DNA from: Ignavibacteria bacterium
GTDB lineage: Bacteria; Bacteroidota; Ignavibacteria; Kapaibacteriales; Kapaibacteriaceae
Length of the DNA: 64,000 nucleotides
Direction: 5' to 3'
NCBI GenBank assembly: GCA_015709655.1
Contig: CP054181.1
Span: forward strand, 981,262-1,045,261
Position numbers and translations under genes: made by a program. The first letter of the stretch is position 1, and each line of letters begins with the position of its first letter. This document shows positions 32,987 to 45,861 of the stretch, in pieces. The notes under the pieces are model-generated. The model saw nothing but the letters and a program-made list of their open reading frames with translations. It was not told the DNA's origin and searched no databases.

Positions 32987-34786
32987 ATGCAGCACTTCCG
33001 AAACTTTTGCATCATCGCTCATATTGACCATGGCAAGAGTACCCTGGCCGACCGTTTACTTGAACGTACAGGAAGGGTTACGGCCAGGGAAATGACGTAT
33101 AACCAGATTCTGGATAATAATCCGCTCGAGCAGGAACGTGGCATTACGATTAAACTCCACGCTATCCAGATGGACTACACGGCGGCAGACGGACAAACCT
33201 ATAAGCTAAATCTGATTGATACTCCCGGTCACGTGGACTTCTCATACGAAGTGTCACGATCACTCAGTGCATGTGAGGGGGCTTTGCTCGTCGTGGATGC
33301 AACGCAGGGTGTAGAAGCTCAAACAATTTCGAACCTGTTCATGGCTATCGACCAGGGACTCGAGATTATCCCGGTTATTAACAAAATTGACCTTCCGGCT
33401 GCTGCAACAACAACCGAGAAAGTAAAGCAGCAGGTAATGGACCTTATTGGGTGTAAGGAAGAAGACATGATTCTGGCATCGGCCAAGGCCGGAATCGGTA
33501 TTGATGAAATCCTTGAAGCCGTAATTCAGAAGATTCCACCGCCATCGGGCGACCCTAACAAGCCGCTGCGCGCTCTGATCTACGATTCCATCTTTGATGC
33601 CTACCGCGGCGTTGTTGTTAATGTTCGGGTGTTCGATGGCGTAATGCGCGAGAAAGACACAATCCGCTTCATGAACACGCGACTGGAATACGAGCTGGAT
33701 GAAGTAGGCGTGATGTTCATGCAGCGAGAACGCACAAAGGTACTTGAAGCCGGTAACGTAGGTTACTTTACGGCGGCGATCCGACGTTTGCAGGATACCA
33801 AGGTTGGCGATACCGTTACCCACGCAGCCAATCCGTGCAGTTCAGCTATCGAAGGATTCCGTGAAGTTAAACCAATGGTGTTCAGCGGTATTTATCCGGC
33901 GGACAGCGACGATTTTGAAGATCTTCGCGAAGCACTGGGCAAGCTCACGCTCAACGATGCTGCAATTACATTTGAACCCGAAACATCAAACGCTCTGGGC
34001 TTTGGCTTCAGGTGCGGCTTCCTTGGATTACTTCACATGGAAATCGTGCAGGAACGTTTGGAGCGGGAGTTTAACCAAACAATCGTTACTACCGTTCCCA
34101 ACGTACGCTACCGTGTAGTAACTACCAAGGGCGATGAACTGTGGGTGGATAACCCGTCACAACTTCCCAATCCTACCATCATTGCCGACATCCAGGAGCC
34201 GTTTATCAAGGCCCAAATCATTACCCCGGGTGAGTATATCGGTGCAATCATGAAGCTGTGTATCGAGCGCCGTGGGACCATGCTGGGTCAGTCATACCTT
34301 AGTGCCGACAGAGTGGACCTAACCTTTGAGCTGCCGCTGGCAGAAGTTGTTTTTGATTTTTACGATAAGCTCAAGAGTAATACAAGGGGCTATGCTTCAC
34401 TTGATTACGAATACAGCGATTATAAGTCGGGTGAGCTTGTTCGCATGGATATCCTTCTTAATGGCGAGCCCGTTGATGCGCTGTCGAGTATCGTTCACCG
34501 ACAAAAGGCGTACGACTGGGGAAAGAAGCTCTGCTCCAAGCTGAAAGAGCTGATTCCACGACAGATGTTCGAAGTTGCCATCCAGGCTGCTATCGGAAGC
34601 AAGATTATTGCGCGAGAAACAATCAGTGCGATGAAGAAGAATGTTATCGCTAAATGCTATGGCGGTGATATTTCCCGTAAACGCAAACTTCTTGAAAAGC
34701 AAAAAGAAGGTAAGAAACGTATGAAACAGGTAGGCAAAATTGAAGTGCCGCAGGAAGCCTTTCTTGCTGTTTTGTCTATTGATTAG
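32987..34786 (+). CDS. lepA: Elongation factor 4 (LepA)
   Basis: A protein of about 599 residues from ATG 32987 ([19 protein letters not shown]). GTPase motifs: [29 protein letters not shown]. The C-terminal LepA-specific domain shows [20 protein letters not shown] and [20 protein letters not shown]. LepA binds the 70S ribosome and affects initiation or back-translocation. An upstream in-frame ATG at 32951 would add 12 residues not seen in the family. Confidence 0.97.
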   Translation: MQHFRNFCIIAHIDHGKSTLADRLLERTGRVTAREMTYNQILDNNPLEQERGITIKLHAIQMDYTAADGQTYKLNLIDTPGHVDFSYEVSRSLSACEGALLVVDATQGVEAQTISNLFMAIDQGLEIIPVINKIDLPAAATTTEKVKQQVMDLIGCKEEDMILASAKAGIGIDEILEAVIQKIPPPSGDPNKPLRALIYDSIFDAYRGVVVNVRVFDGVMREKDTIRFMNTRLEYELDEVGVMFMQRERTKVLEAGNVGYFTAAIRRLQDTKVGDTVTHAANPCSSAIEGFREVKPMVFSGIYPADSDDFEDLREALGKLTLNDAAITFEPETSNALGFGFRCGFLGLLHMEIVQERLEREFNQTIVTTVPNVRYRVVTTKGDELWVDNPSQLPNPTIIADIQEPFIKAQIITPGEYIGAIMKLCIERRGTMLGQSYLSADRVDLTFELPLAEVVFDFYDKLKSNTRGYASLDYEYSDYKSGELVRMDILLNGEPVDALSSIVHRQKAYDWGKKLCSKLKELIPRQMFEVAIQAAIGSKIIARETISAMKKNVIAKCYGGDISRKRKLLEKQKEGKKRMKQVGKIEVPQEAFLAVLSID

Positions 34787-34807
34787 TGATTAGTGATTAG
34801 TGATTAG
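34780..34807 (+). repeat. Four tandem copies of TGATTAG at the lepA stop
   Basis: The heptamer TGATTAG is repeated four times without interruption; the lepA TAG stop lies in the first copy. Because the unit is seven bases, stops occur in all three frames across the repeat. Replication slippage is the simplest origin. Confidence 0.85.
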
Positions 34808-34861
34808 CAAAACAATGGACCTAACATTGGGTGCTCTCGTGCCACATCATCAGGAAGCAAT

Positions 34862-35839
34862 ATGAATCTACAACAGTGGTATTTACAGTACAAACATCGT
34901 AAGGCAAACGCAAAAAAGCCCGAAACGATTGGCGAACACCTGATTGCATGGGTTAAAACAATCGTGTGGGCTTTAACTGTGGTGACCATCGTGAACGGTC
35001 TGGCGTTGGCGTCGTTTACCGTACCAACAGGTTCGATGGAACGGACTGTAATGGCAGGCGATTACCTCTTTGTGAACAAGGCCATCTTTGGCCCAAGTAC
35101 TCCGCAGATAATACCGTTTCTTAATATTCCACTACCCTACTTTAAACTCCCTGCTATCGTTGACCCTAAACAGGGCGACGTGATTGTATTTGTGTTCCCC
35201 GGTAACAGAGATCAGGTCAAGGCCGACAATTTTGAGTATTACTTAAAACGGTGCGTTGCCGTGGCCGGAGATACACTGCAACTGATTAATCAGAAAGTTT
35301 ATGTTAATGGTAAGGAATTTGCCATGCCGGAACATGCTCAGTTTTTAACGGCATCACCGGCTCAGCGACTGCGGGAAGCCGAAGAGTCACGGTATCAGAC
35401 GTTCCCACCCGGACGCCAGTTCACGCGCGACAACTGGGGACCAATGCGTATTCCCGCAAAGGGTGATGTGATTAAACTTGACCAAAGCAACATCCTGGAG
35501 TGGAGCACATTTATCCGTCGCGAAGGCCATAATGTAGATATTGGCAGATTGTTAATCGACGGACAACCGGCTACATCGTACACCGTGGAGCGTGACTATG
35601 TTTTTGGCATGGGTGATAACCGAGATAATTCGCTTGACTCACGGTTCTGGGGCTTCATTCCAAAAGAATCCGTGGTGGGCACGCCAATGATGGTGTACTG
35701 GTCATGGCCTGTTGAGTCACGGAAAACCGTTACCGTCCGCCGTCCCGACGGGATGTACGAGATTCACTCAGTTCCTACATCCTTCAGTGAGAAGCTTGCC
35801 GGCATCCGCTGGAACCGCCTGTTTACCATCATTCATTAA
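34862..35839 (+). CDS. lepB: Signal peptidase I, long form
   Basis: A protein of 325 residues with one membrane segment near residues 30-52. The catalytic serine lies in FTVPTGSMERTVMAGDYLFV, the general-base lysine in YYLKRCVAVAGDTL, and box E is MGDNRDNSLDSRFWGFIP. A ~75-residue insertion between boxes D and E makes it longer than the neighbour, as is usual for one of the paired Bacteroidota enzymes. It cleaves Sec signal peptides at the periplasmic face of the inner membrane. Confidence 0.93.
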   Translation: MNLQQWYLQYKHRKANAKKPETIGEHLIAWVKTIVWALTVVTIVNGLALASFTVPTGSMERTVMAGDYLFVNKAIFGPSTPQIIPFLNIPLPYFKLPAIVDPKQGDVIVFVFPGNRDQVKADNFEYYLKRCVAVAGDTLQLINQKVYVNGKEFAMPEHAQFLTASPAQRLREAEESRYQTFPPGRQFTRDNWGPMRIPAKGDVIKLDQSNILEWSTFIRREGHNVDIGRLLIDGQPATSYTVERDYVFGMGDNRDNSLDSRFWGFIPKESVVGTPMMVYWSWPVESRKTVTVRRPDGMYEIHSVPTSFSEKLAGIRWNRLFTIIH

Positions 35840-35847
35840 GTTTCCGG

Positions 35848-36435
35848 ATGAGTAAGGGGCTTGCCGATATCCGGGTTCGAGATCTCCTTCCGGCAGCTCT
35901 GGCAGCTATTGTGCTTGCACTGCTACTGCGATGGCTTGTGGTGGGTACCTACACTATTCCCTCGCATAGTATGGAGAACACATTGCTGCCTGGCGACAAC
36001 ATCGTTGTTAGTAAGCTTGTTGGTTTAACAGGAAACATTGAACGTGGTGATATCATTCTGTTCTCGCTGCCGGAGGATGCCGACAGGCATAGTTCAGGCG
36101 ACCTTTTCGTAAAACGGATTATTGGTTTACCCGGCGATAGTCTGGTGATTTCAGCCGACGGAATTTCGGCTAATAACAGAATGCTCCCAAATCCTCCCGA
36201 AAGCAATCACACACAGCCAACCATGGGTCCGGTGCAGGTAACGGTTGTACCGGAAGGACATGTTTTTGTTATGGGAGACAACCGGAAGAACAGTTGGGAT
36301 TCACGCTACTGGGGGCCACTTCCGGTACAGAACATCATCGGTAAACCGTTGTTTATTTACTGGTCCCGAGGCTCATCATCGTCCGATTCTACAGTGCGCA
36401 TACGGTGGAACCGCTTCTTTAAACGCATCCTGTAG
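35848..36435 (+). CDS. lepB: Signal peptidase I, short form
   Basis: A protein of 195 residues eight bases downstream of the long form. Catalytic serine in TYTIPSHSMENTLLPGD, lysine in LFVKRIIGLPGDSL, box E in VMGDNRKNSWDSRYWGPLP. It lacks the long insertion of its neighbour, so the two may divide substrates. It is followed by hemW three bases later, so all three are likely co-transcribed. Confidence 0.92.
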   Translation: MSKGLADIRVRDLLPAALAAIVLALLLRWLVVGTYTIPSHSMENTLLPGDNIVVSKLVGLTGNIERGDIILFSLPEDADRHSSGDLFVKRIIGLPGDSLVISADGISANNRMLPNPPESNHTQPTMGPVQVTVVPEGHVFVMGDNRKNSWDSRYWGPLPVQNIIGKPLFIYWSRGSSSSDSTVRIRWNRFFKRIL

Positions 36436-36438
36436 CCA

Positions 36439-37578
36439 ATGAAACCAATCTCGGTGTATATCCACGTTCCGTTCTGCGAAAAGAAATGTACTTACTGTGA
36501 TTTCTACAGCATTGAGCGTCTGGAACATCGGAGCACGTTTGTTGATACTGTAATTCGCGAATTACGGCTAAGGCAACCTGCGATACCAGCTACCCGGGCA
36601 GCTACGGTGTTTTTTGGGGGCGGCACACCCACGCTTCTCACCCGGGAGCAAATTGCGCGTATCATGGACGAAGTACCCGAGCCCCTTTCCAATGCAGAAA
36701 TCACCATGGAAGCCAACCCGGGAACCGTTACGCGTGAATCTCTTGCAGGCTACCGTGCTACCGGCATAAACAGGCTGAGTGTTGGTGTTCAGAGCATGCA
36801 GCCTGATGAGCTGCAATTCCTTACAAGGATTCATTCGCCCGAGCAAGCCAGGCAGGCCGTCCGCAACGCACAGGATGTTGGCTTTAAGAATATCAACATG
36901 GATATCATGTTTGCCGTACCGGGGCAGACGCTGCTTAGTCTGGAATCAACTCTCCGCCAGGTGCTTGACCTGCAGCCCACACATATCAGCGCGTACTCCC
37001 TGATTTACGAACAGGGAACACCGCTATACCGGCAGCTACACAGTGGTGCGATCAGTGCCGTTCCCGATTCTGCCGATGCCGAGATGTATCAGCTTGTATG
37101 CACGATGTTAACGGATTGCGGCTACGAGCAGTACGAGGTAAGCAACTTTGCCCTTCCGGGGTTCCGTTGCAAACACAACCTTGCCTACTGGCATGCCTGT
37201 AACTACCTCAGCGTTGGTCCGTCGGCACATGGTCTGCTTGACGGTATGCGGTATTGGAATCACCGCAGCCTGACATCGTGGACGCAGCTGGTGAAGAGCG
37301 GACAGCTCCCCCAGGCAAATACCGAAACACTAAGCCGGGAGCAACAGGTTGACGAAATGCTGTTTTTAACGCTTCGTGCCGATGGTATTCCACTGCACGA
37401 TATTAATAACACTTACAATATAAATTTGCGAGATTCTGTTCCTACCGATTTCGTTTCGGATTTGATCTCCGACGGATTTCTAATAGATTCCGGTGATGTA
37501 TGGCGACTTACACCCAGGGGGTACGCCGTGTGCGACGAAATCACTGTACGTCTGTTAAACTTTGTTAGTCAGTCCTGA
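36439..37578 (+). CDS. hemW: Radical SAM heme chaperone HemW
   Basis: A protein of 379 residues. The radical SAM cysteines are in VPFCEKKCTYCDFYS, followed by FFGGGTPTLL and SVGVQSMQPDELQFLTR. The C-terminal HemN_C domain has the YEVSNFALPGFRCKHN segment. HemW-type proteins bind heme and hand it to respiratory enzymes; they lack the residues of true coproporphyrinogen dehydrogenase HemN. The 3' end overlaps the convergent permease by 14 bases. Confidence 0.9.
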   Translation: MKPISVYIHVPFCEKKCTYCDFYSIERLEHRSTFVDTVIRELRLRQPAIPATRAATVFFGGGTPTLLTREQIARIMDEVPEPLSNAEITMEANPGTVTRESLAGYRATGINRLSVGVQSMQPDELQFLTRIHSPEQARQAVRNAQDVGFKNINMDIMFAVPGQTLLSLESTLRQVLDLQPTHISAYSLIYEQGTPLYRQLHSGAISAVPDSADAEMYQLVCTMLTDCGYEQYEVSNFALPGFRCKHNLAYWHACNYLSVGPSAHGLLDGMRYWNHRSLTSWTQLVKSGQLPQANTETLSREQQVDEMLFLTLRADGIPLHDINNTYNINLRDSVPTDFVSDLISDGFLIDSGDVWRLTPRGYAVCDEITVRLLNFVSQS

Positions 37579-38824
37579 GTGCTTCCGCAACAACGGTTCG
37601 GGATGCACGATGAGCAGGATACCACGAGGCCAACGTTGCAAGCAGCAAGCCAACACCCGAAACCCATAGAACATCGGCCGTCTGGAGCGTCATTGGCAAT
37701 GCGGGAACCAGATACCCCTCGTTCACATTGAACGCAATCCACTGAAAATGGATTTGTCCAAGTGTAATCAGCACACCGGAAACGACCCCCGTGGCCACGC
37801 TTACAATGCCCATGATAAGGCCTTGTGCCAGATACAGATTGCGTACATTTTCGGGAGTGAAGCCCATTGACAAGAGGATGGCAATATCACGGCGCTTCTC
37901 GATTACGCCAAGAGTAAGCGAAACAACAACGCTAAAGGAGGCCACTAAAACAATCAGTGACAACACAACAAAGGATCCCATCCGCTCTAGCTGCATTGTT
38001 GAAACCAGATTCCGATTTGCATCTTGCCACGTACGCACAGTCAGCCGCTGCTTGTTCTGTATTGCGTTTATTGTTGCTTCAATTTTGTCACGCGCATCCT
38101 GGACAAGTGCCGGGTTCTGAACCAGTGCATCAACGGACGTGGGTAAAACCATCCCTGTTTCCTGTTTAAGAAGTCCTGCATTCATATAGACAGAACCTAC
38201 ATCGGCATCCCGAACAACATTGGACTGAAAGATTCCCCTAACTACCACCGGCAGGCCTGTTGGCATCGTCATTGACAACACAGCGCGCTCTACCGCAGAA
38301 GGTGAATAAATCCTGAGTGTATCACCAATTCGGATCTGCAATTGCTCTGCGAGCCCGGCCGCAACCACCACCCCTGACTGTGGAGGCGAGAACACAAAAC
38401 GTCCCATGATAACGCTGGCCGCAACGCCACGTAACACGCTGCACGTATCGGCAGAATATCCATGTGCAATGGCAACACCCGTACGACGCCCTGCCGACAG
38501 AATAATCTTACTCGTCCACACCGGTGATACCGCCTTTGTCGGGTTGACATTATCACAGGCACGTAGCAGAGCACGCTCAGTAAGCGCGAGATCCATGATC
38601 TGACTACCTGATTCCGGGACGACCTGAACATGCGGACCGAAGCCAATCATCAGTGAATGAGCTACATCGCGGAAACCGTTAAAGAGCGACATTACAATCA
38701 CCAGTGCCGCTGTACCAATGATAATACCCGCCATGCTAATAATTCCGATTATCCCGATTGTAGTGAGACGTCGGGGTCGGATATACCGGAAGGCAACCCG
38801 TAGCCAAGCAGGAATAGTAAACAT
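37565..38824 (-). CDS. ABC transporter permease, LolC/LolE (FtsX-like) type
   Basis: A protein of 419 residues with one N-terminal membrane helix (GIIGIISMAGIIIGTAALVIV), a ~200-residue periplasmic MacB-like domain, and three C-terminal helices. The pattern ALVIVMSLFNGFRD and EKRRDIAILLSMGFTPENVR is typical of LolC/E, which extract lipoproteins from the inner membrane with LolD. No ATPase gene is adjacent. Confidence 0.85.
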   Translation of the reverse strand: MFTIPAWLRVAFRYIRPRRLTTIGIIGIISMAGIIIGTAALVIVMSLFNGFRDVAHSLMIGFGPHVQVVPESGSQIMDLALTERALLRACDNVNPTKAVSPVWTSKIILSAGRRTGVAIAHGYSADTCSVLRGVAASVIMGRFVFSPPQSGVVVAAGLAEQLQIRIGDTLRIYSPSAVERAVLSMTMPTGLPVVVRGIFQSNVVRDADVGSVYMNAGLLKQETGMVLPTSVDALVQNPALVQDARDKIEATINAIQNKQRLTVRTWQDANRNLVSTMQLERMGSFVVLSLIVLVASFSVVVSLTLGVIEKRRDIAILLSMGFTPENVRNLYLAQGLIMGIVSVATGVVSGVLITLGQIHFQWIAFNVNEGYLVPALPMTLQTADVLWVSGVGLLLATLASWYPAHRASRTVVAEALRTD

Positions 38825-38826
38825 AA

Positions 38827-40983
38827 TTACGTCCTTCGAACGCGTCGTAACAGCGCCATTTGAACCCGGTAAGCATCCTCGCGCGTGTACTGGGGTGGGC
38901 GAACGTATGTGCCATTGGACTGCAGCAGACGGGCATGCGACTTAGCCGACAAATACATCTGGAGTATCTCAAACAAACGGGCTTTGATTTTGGCATCGAA
39001 CACCGGAAACAACACTTCCACGCGTCGGTCAAAATTGCGCCCCATCCAGTCCGTACTGCCAATGAATACCCGTGGATCACCTCCGTTTCGGAACCAGAAT
39101 ATCCGACTGTGCTCCAGAAAGCGGTCCAGAATACTCCGTACACTGATATTCTCGCTGATACCGGGGACTCCCGGACGCAACGAGCAGATTCCACGCACGA
39201 TAAGCTGAATCTCGACACCGGCCATACTTGCACGATAGAGCGCCCGAATAATCTTGGGGTCAATTAACGAATTCATCTTTGCAATGATTTGTCCTTTACC
39301 ACCTGACTCCGATATCTCGCGCTCCCTGTAAATTAAGTCCAGAAAATCATTTCGCATGGTAACAGGCGAAACACTCAGGTACTCCCACTGCGATAACCGA
39401 CTGTAGCCGGTTAATAAATTAAACAGATGGATAAAGTCTGTTTCGAACCTTTGATTTCCGGTGAAAATGCCAATGTCTGTGTACTGCTTCGACGTTGTAG
39501 AATTATAATTGCCGGTACCTACGTGCACATAGGTTAATACTTTCCGTCCCTCCTTACGTATCACCAGGCAGAACTTACAATGCACTTTAAGTCCGCGGAC
39601 ACCATACACAACGTGGACCCCACTCTGTTCCAGCTCGCGTGCCCAGTTAATATTTGCTTCTTCATCGAATCGTGCTTTCAGCTCAACCAGGGCGGTAACG
39701 TTTTTCCCGGAGTGTGCTGCATGTTTCAGAGCTTCAACAATAGGACTTTTACCACCCGTGCGGTAGAGTGTGATTTTAATTGCAAGAACATGCGGATCAG
39801 AAGCCGCCTCGGTAATAAATTTTACTACTGAATTAGCATACGAATCAAAAGGATGATGTACCATTACATCATCATTCTTTAACACATCAAAAATATTCAA
39901 CGCTTCATTTGCAAATTCAGGGGGAACATTTCCGGTAAACTGGGAATACTTAAGCCTACGTTTCTCGAGCTTTAAAAGTTCACGGTAATCCTGCAGATTG
40001 AGTGGGACCTCCAGGTAATATACATCGTTAGCATCAAGGTTAAGTGATGCCAACAGTACACCCAGCAGGAAGGTTGGCATATCATGTCCCACCTCGATCC
40101 GTACCGCATCGGTACCCCACCTGCGTTGTCTGATCCCTTCTGCAACCGCCGTAATCAGGTCATTTGCCTCATCTGCTGCGATTTCTACATCGGCATCCCT
40201 GGTCACCCTAAAAGTGTGACTTTCGCGGAGTCGCAGTCCGGGAAACAGACTTGCTGCCTGTGCGCGTATTATTTCTTCCAGGGGGATAAAGAAGTTGCCG
40301 CCACTCCGTTCGATACGCACCAAACGCGGAAGGGTTGACGGCATGCGGAGCACTGCAATCCGCATTTCAGCATCGGTTTCAGCATCATCAAATAAAACAA
40401 AGGCAATGTTAAGGGACGTGTTGATCAGCCGAGGAAACGGATGCCCGGTGTCTAATGCCAGAGGCGTAAGCAGCGGCATGAGATTATCCAAAAAGTCAGC
40501 CTTAAAAAACCGGCGTTCCTCGGCCGTAAGTTGTTCATACTTCAGCACGAAAATGTTTTCTGCCTGTAAAGCTGGCATCACGTCATCGTTAAATATCGCA
40601 GCCTGCCAGCGTAGAAGCGGCAGCAGACGGCTGCGGATTTCTTCCAGCTGTTCGGTAGCCGACATCCCGTCGGCCGATAATTCAGTAACGCCCAGCGCAC
40701 GCTGCTCCATGAGTCCGGCAACCCGTATCATGAAGAACTCGTCAAGATTACTCGAAAAGATTGTGAGAAACTTTAGTCGTTCCAGAAGCGGATGGTTCTT
40801 GTCATTTGCCTCTTCAAGCACCCGGCGATTAAAATCCAGCCAGCTAAGCTCACGATTCAGGTACAGCGATTCGTCATGCAGGTTTGGTTCACCCGCAGTG
40901 TTTGAAGGGGGCTTTGGCTTGCCCTTCGTTGCTGCCTGCTGTGAGCGCGATGGTGTGTTTTGGAGACTCTGCTTCTTTGGCAT
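38827..40983 (-). CDS. ppk1: Polyphosphate kinase Ppk1
   Basis: A protein of 718 residues with all four Ppk1 domains. The N-terminal SLYLNRELSWLDFNRRVLEE is a family signature, and the catalytic histidine lies in YVHVGTGNYNSTTSKQYTD. The second conserved histidine is in FLEHSRIFWFRNGGDPRVFI. It makes and degrades polyphosphate with ATP/ADP. The N-terminal ~35 residues are low-complexity (KKQSLQNTPSRSQQAATKGK). The start is three bases upstream of the permease, so the pair is probably one transcript. Confidence 0.95.
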   Translation of the reverse strand: MPKKQSLQNTPSRSQQAATKGKPKPPSNTAGEPNLHDESLYLNRELSWLDFNRRVLEEANDKNHPLLERLKFLTIFSSNLDEFFMIRVAGLMEQRALGVTELSADGMSATEQLEEIRSRLLPLLRWQAAIFNDDVMPALQAENIFVLKYEQLTAEERRFFKADFLDNLMPLLTPLALDTGHPFPRLINTSLNIAFVLFDDAETDAEMRIAVLRMPSTLPRLVRIERSGGNFFIPLEEIIRAQAASLFPGLRLRESHTFRVTRDADVEIAADEANDLITAVAEGIRQRRWGTDAVRIEVGHDMPTFLLGVLLASLNLDANDVYYLEVPLNLQDYRELLKLEKRRLKYSQFTGNVPPEFANEALNIFDVLKNDDVMVHHPFDSYANSVVKFITEAASDPHVLAIKITLYRTGGKSPIVEALKHAAHSGKNVTALVELKARFDEEANINWARELEQSGVHVVYGVRGLKVHCKFCLVIRKEGRKVLTYVHVGTGNYNSTTSKQYTDIGIFTGNQRFETDFIHLFNLLTGYSRLSQWEYLSVSPVTMRNDFLDLIYREREISESGGKGQIIAKMNSLIDPKIIRALYRASMAGVEIQLIVRGICSLRPGVPGISENISVRSILDRFLEHSRIFWFRNGGDPRVFIGSTDWMGRNFDRRVEVLFPVFDAKIKARLFEILQMYLSAKSHARLLQSNGTYVRPPQYTREDAYRVQMALLRRVRRT

Positions 40984-41030
40984 AATGTTCGAAGCTAAAC
41001 AGAAGTTTACAAGCTACAAAGTGTGGGGTG

Positions 41031-44869
<3,839 letters not shown>

Positions 44870-44965
44870 CGCAAGATTTGGATTATGGCAGTTCGGTACC
44901 TAAGCCCGTCGAAGGGTAAAACCCTAAACCACCTGTGCATCCTGGAGATTCTATCACTCCGTGAG

Positions 44966-45352
44966 TCAGGAAAGGATGTTCAGGACTAACGCCATAGCAC
45001 TCACTGAGTACTCTCGTACTGCCGTCTTCGATGCCACACTCAAGCTCTTCCAACAGCACACGGCAAGCCCGTCGCTTCGCTCCGGACTGCCCTCCCCCGC
45101 CACCACCACCAAGAATGAAGTCCCGGTTGCACACCTCTTCCGTTTCAGTCGGCCAAGCCACCGACCAGCTCTAGTGGCAAATACTTGGACTCCACCTTCA
45201 AAAAAGGCTTTCTTCCATTGGCTGAATTGACCAGGATCGATTCCATACTGCTCGCACAGCTCCGATATCGGTCGCTTCTTTTCTAAATGTTCACGGAGGA
45301 TCTTGACCTTCTCCTCCGCACTCATGTGTCGCCGTTGTCGTTTCTCTGACAT
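44966..45352 (-). pseudogene. Transposase OrfA remnant
   Basis: The first ~60 codons look like an HTH_Tnp_1 transposase subunit (MSAEEKVKILREHLEKKRP, YGIDPGQFSQWKKAFFEGG). After about ATRAG the frame loses resemblance to the family and becomes unrelated sequence, so the gene is decayed or truncated. No second ORF or terminal repeats are visible. Confidence 0.6.
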
Positions 45353-45861
45353 TGCTGCTCCTTATGATGTGAAAACAGCGCCAATCTATTGCTTAGAACT
45401 TTTTCTTGCATGACCAGTTTTGTGTCAAACAGTTCAGAGTCTTCTACCGACGGCTGTTTGGTTGACTACTCCTTTGTATAGGAACGGTTTTGTGTCGGGT
45501 ACACAAGCACGGTCCTTGAATCCTTCAATTCAGACAGGTTCCATATGTGCCAACGCAAACGCCAACGCTATCTCTAGCCCCTTGACTCCAACAGTTGACG
45601 TATTATCCAGATTTGAATATTTGAAGATATAAACCCGGATACGGTATGATTCTTTCTCGATAGCGCATCACAGTGTTCACAACGATGTTACCAATTATTG
45701 GAGCTAAAGATGTAGCAGATAGGGTAAGACCCAATGTATATGCAGTACCTTAACCCAGTTGAAAAAAACCTAGCCAATCAAAGTCCAAGGCGCAGTACAG
45801 CACAGTGGGCTTCTTGTAGAACGAACAATAACATCGCTATTTCCGGAGTATCGCTTGGTTA
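45353..45861. other. Gene-free stretch beside the IS remnant
   Basis: About 500 bp with only short frames and no recognisable motif; it may be decayed mobile DNA linked to the transposase remnant. No tRNA or terminator was seen. Confidence 0.45.

Noticed and set aside
38736..39267. Frames on both strands at the 3' end of ppk1
   Set aside because: They lie inside ppk1, which has its full set of conserved motifs in one frame.
44883..45161. Minus-strand frame of 92 codons next to ligA
   Set aside because: It overlaps the transposase remnant and is glycine-rich low complexity; likely a decay product.
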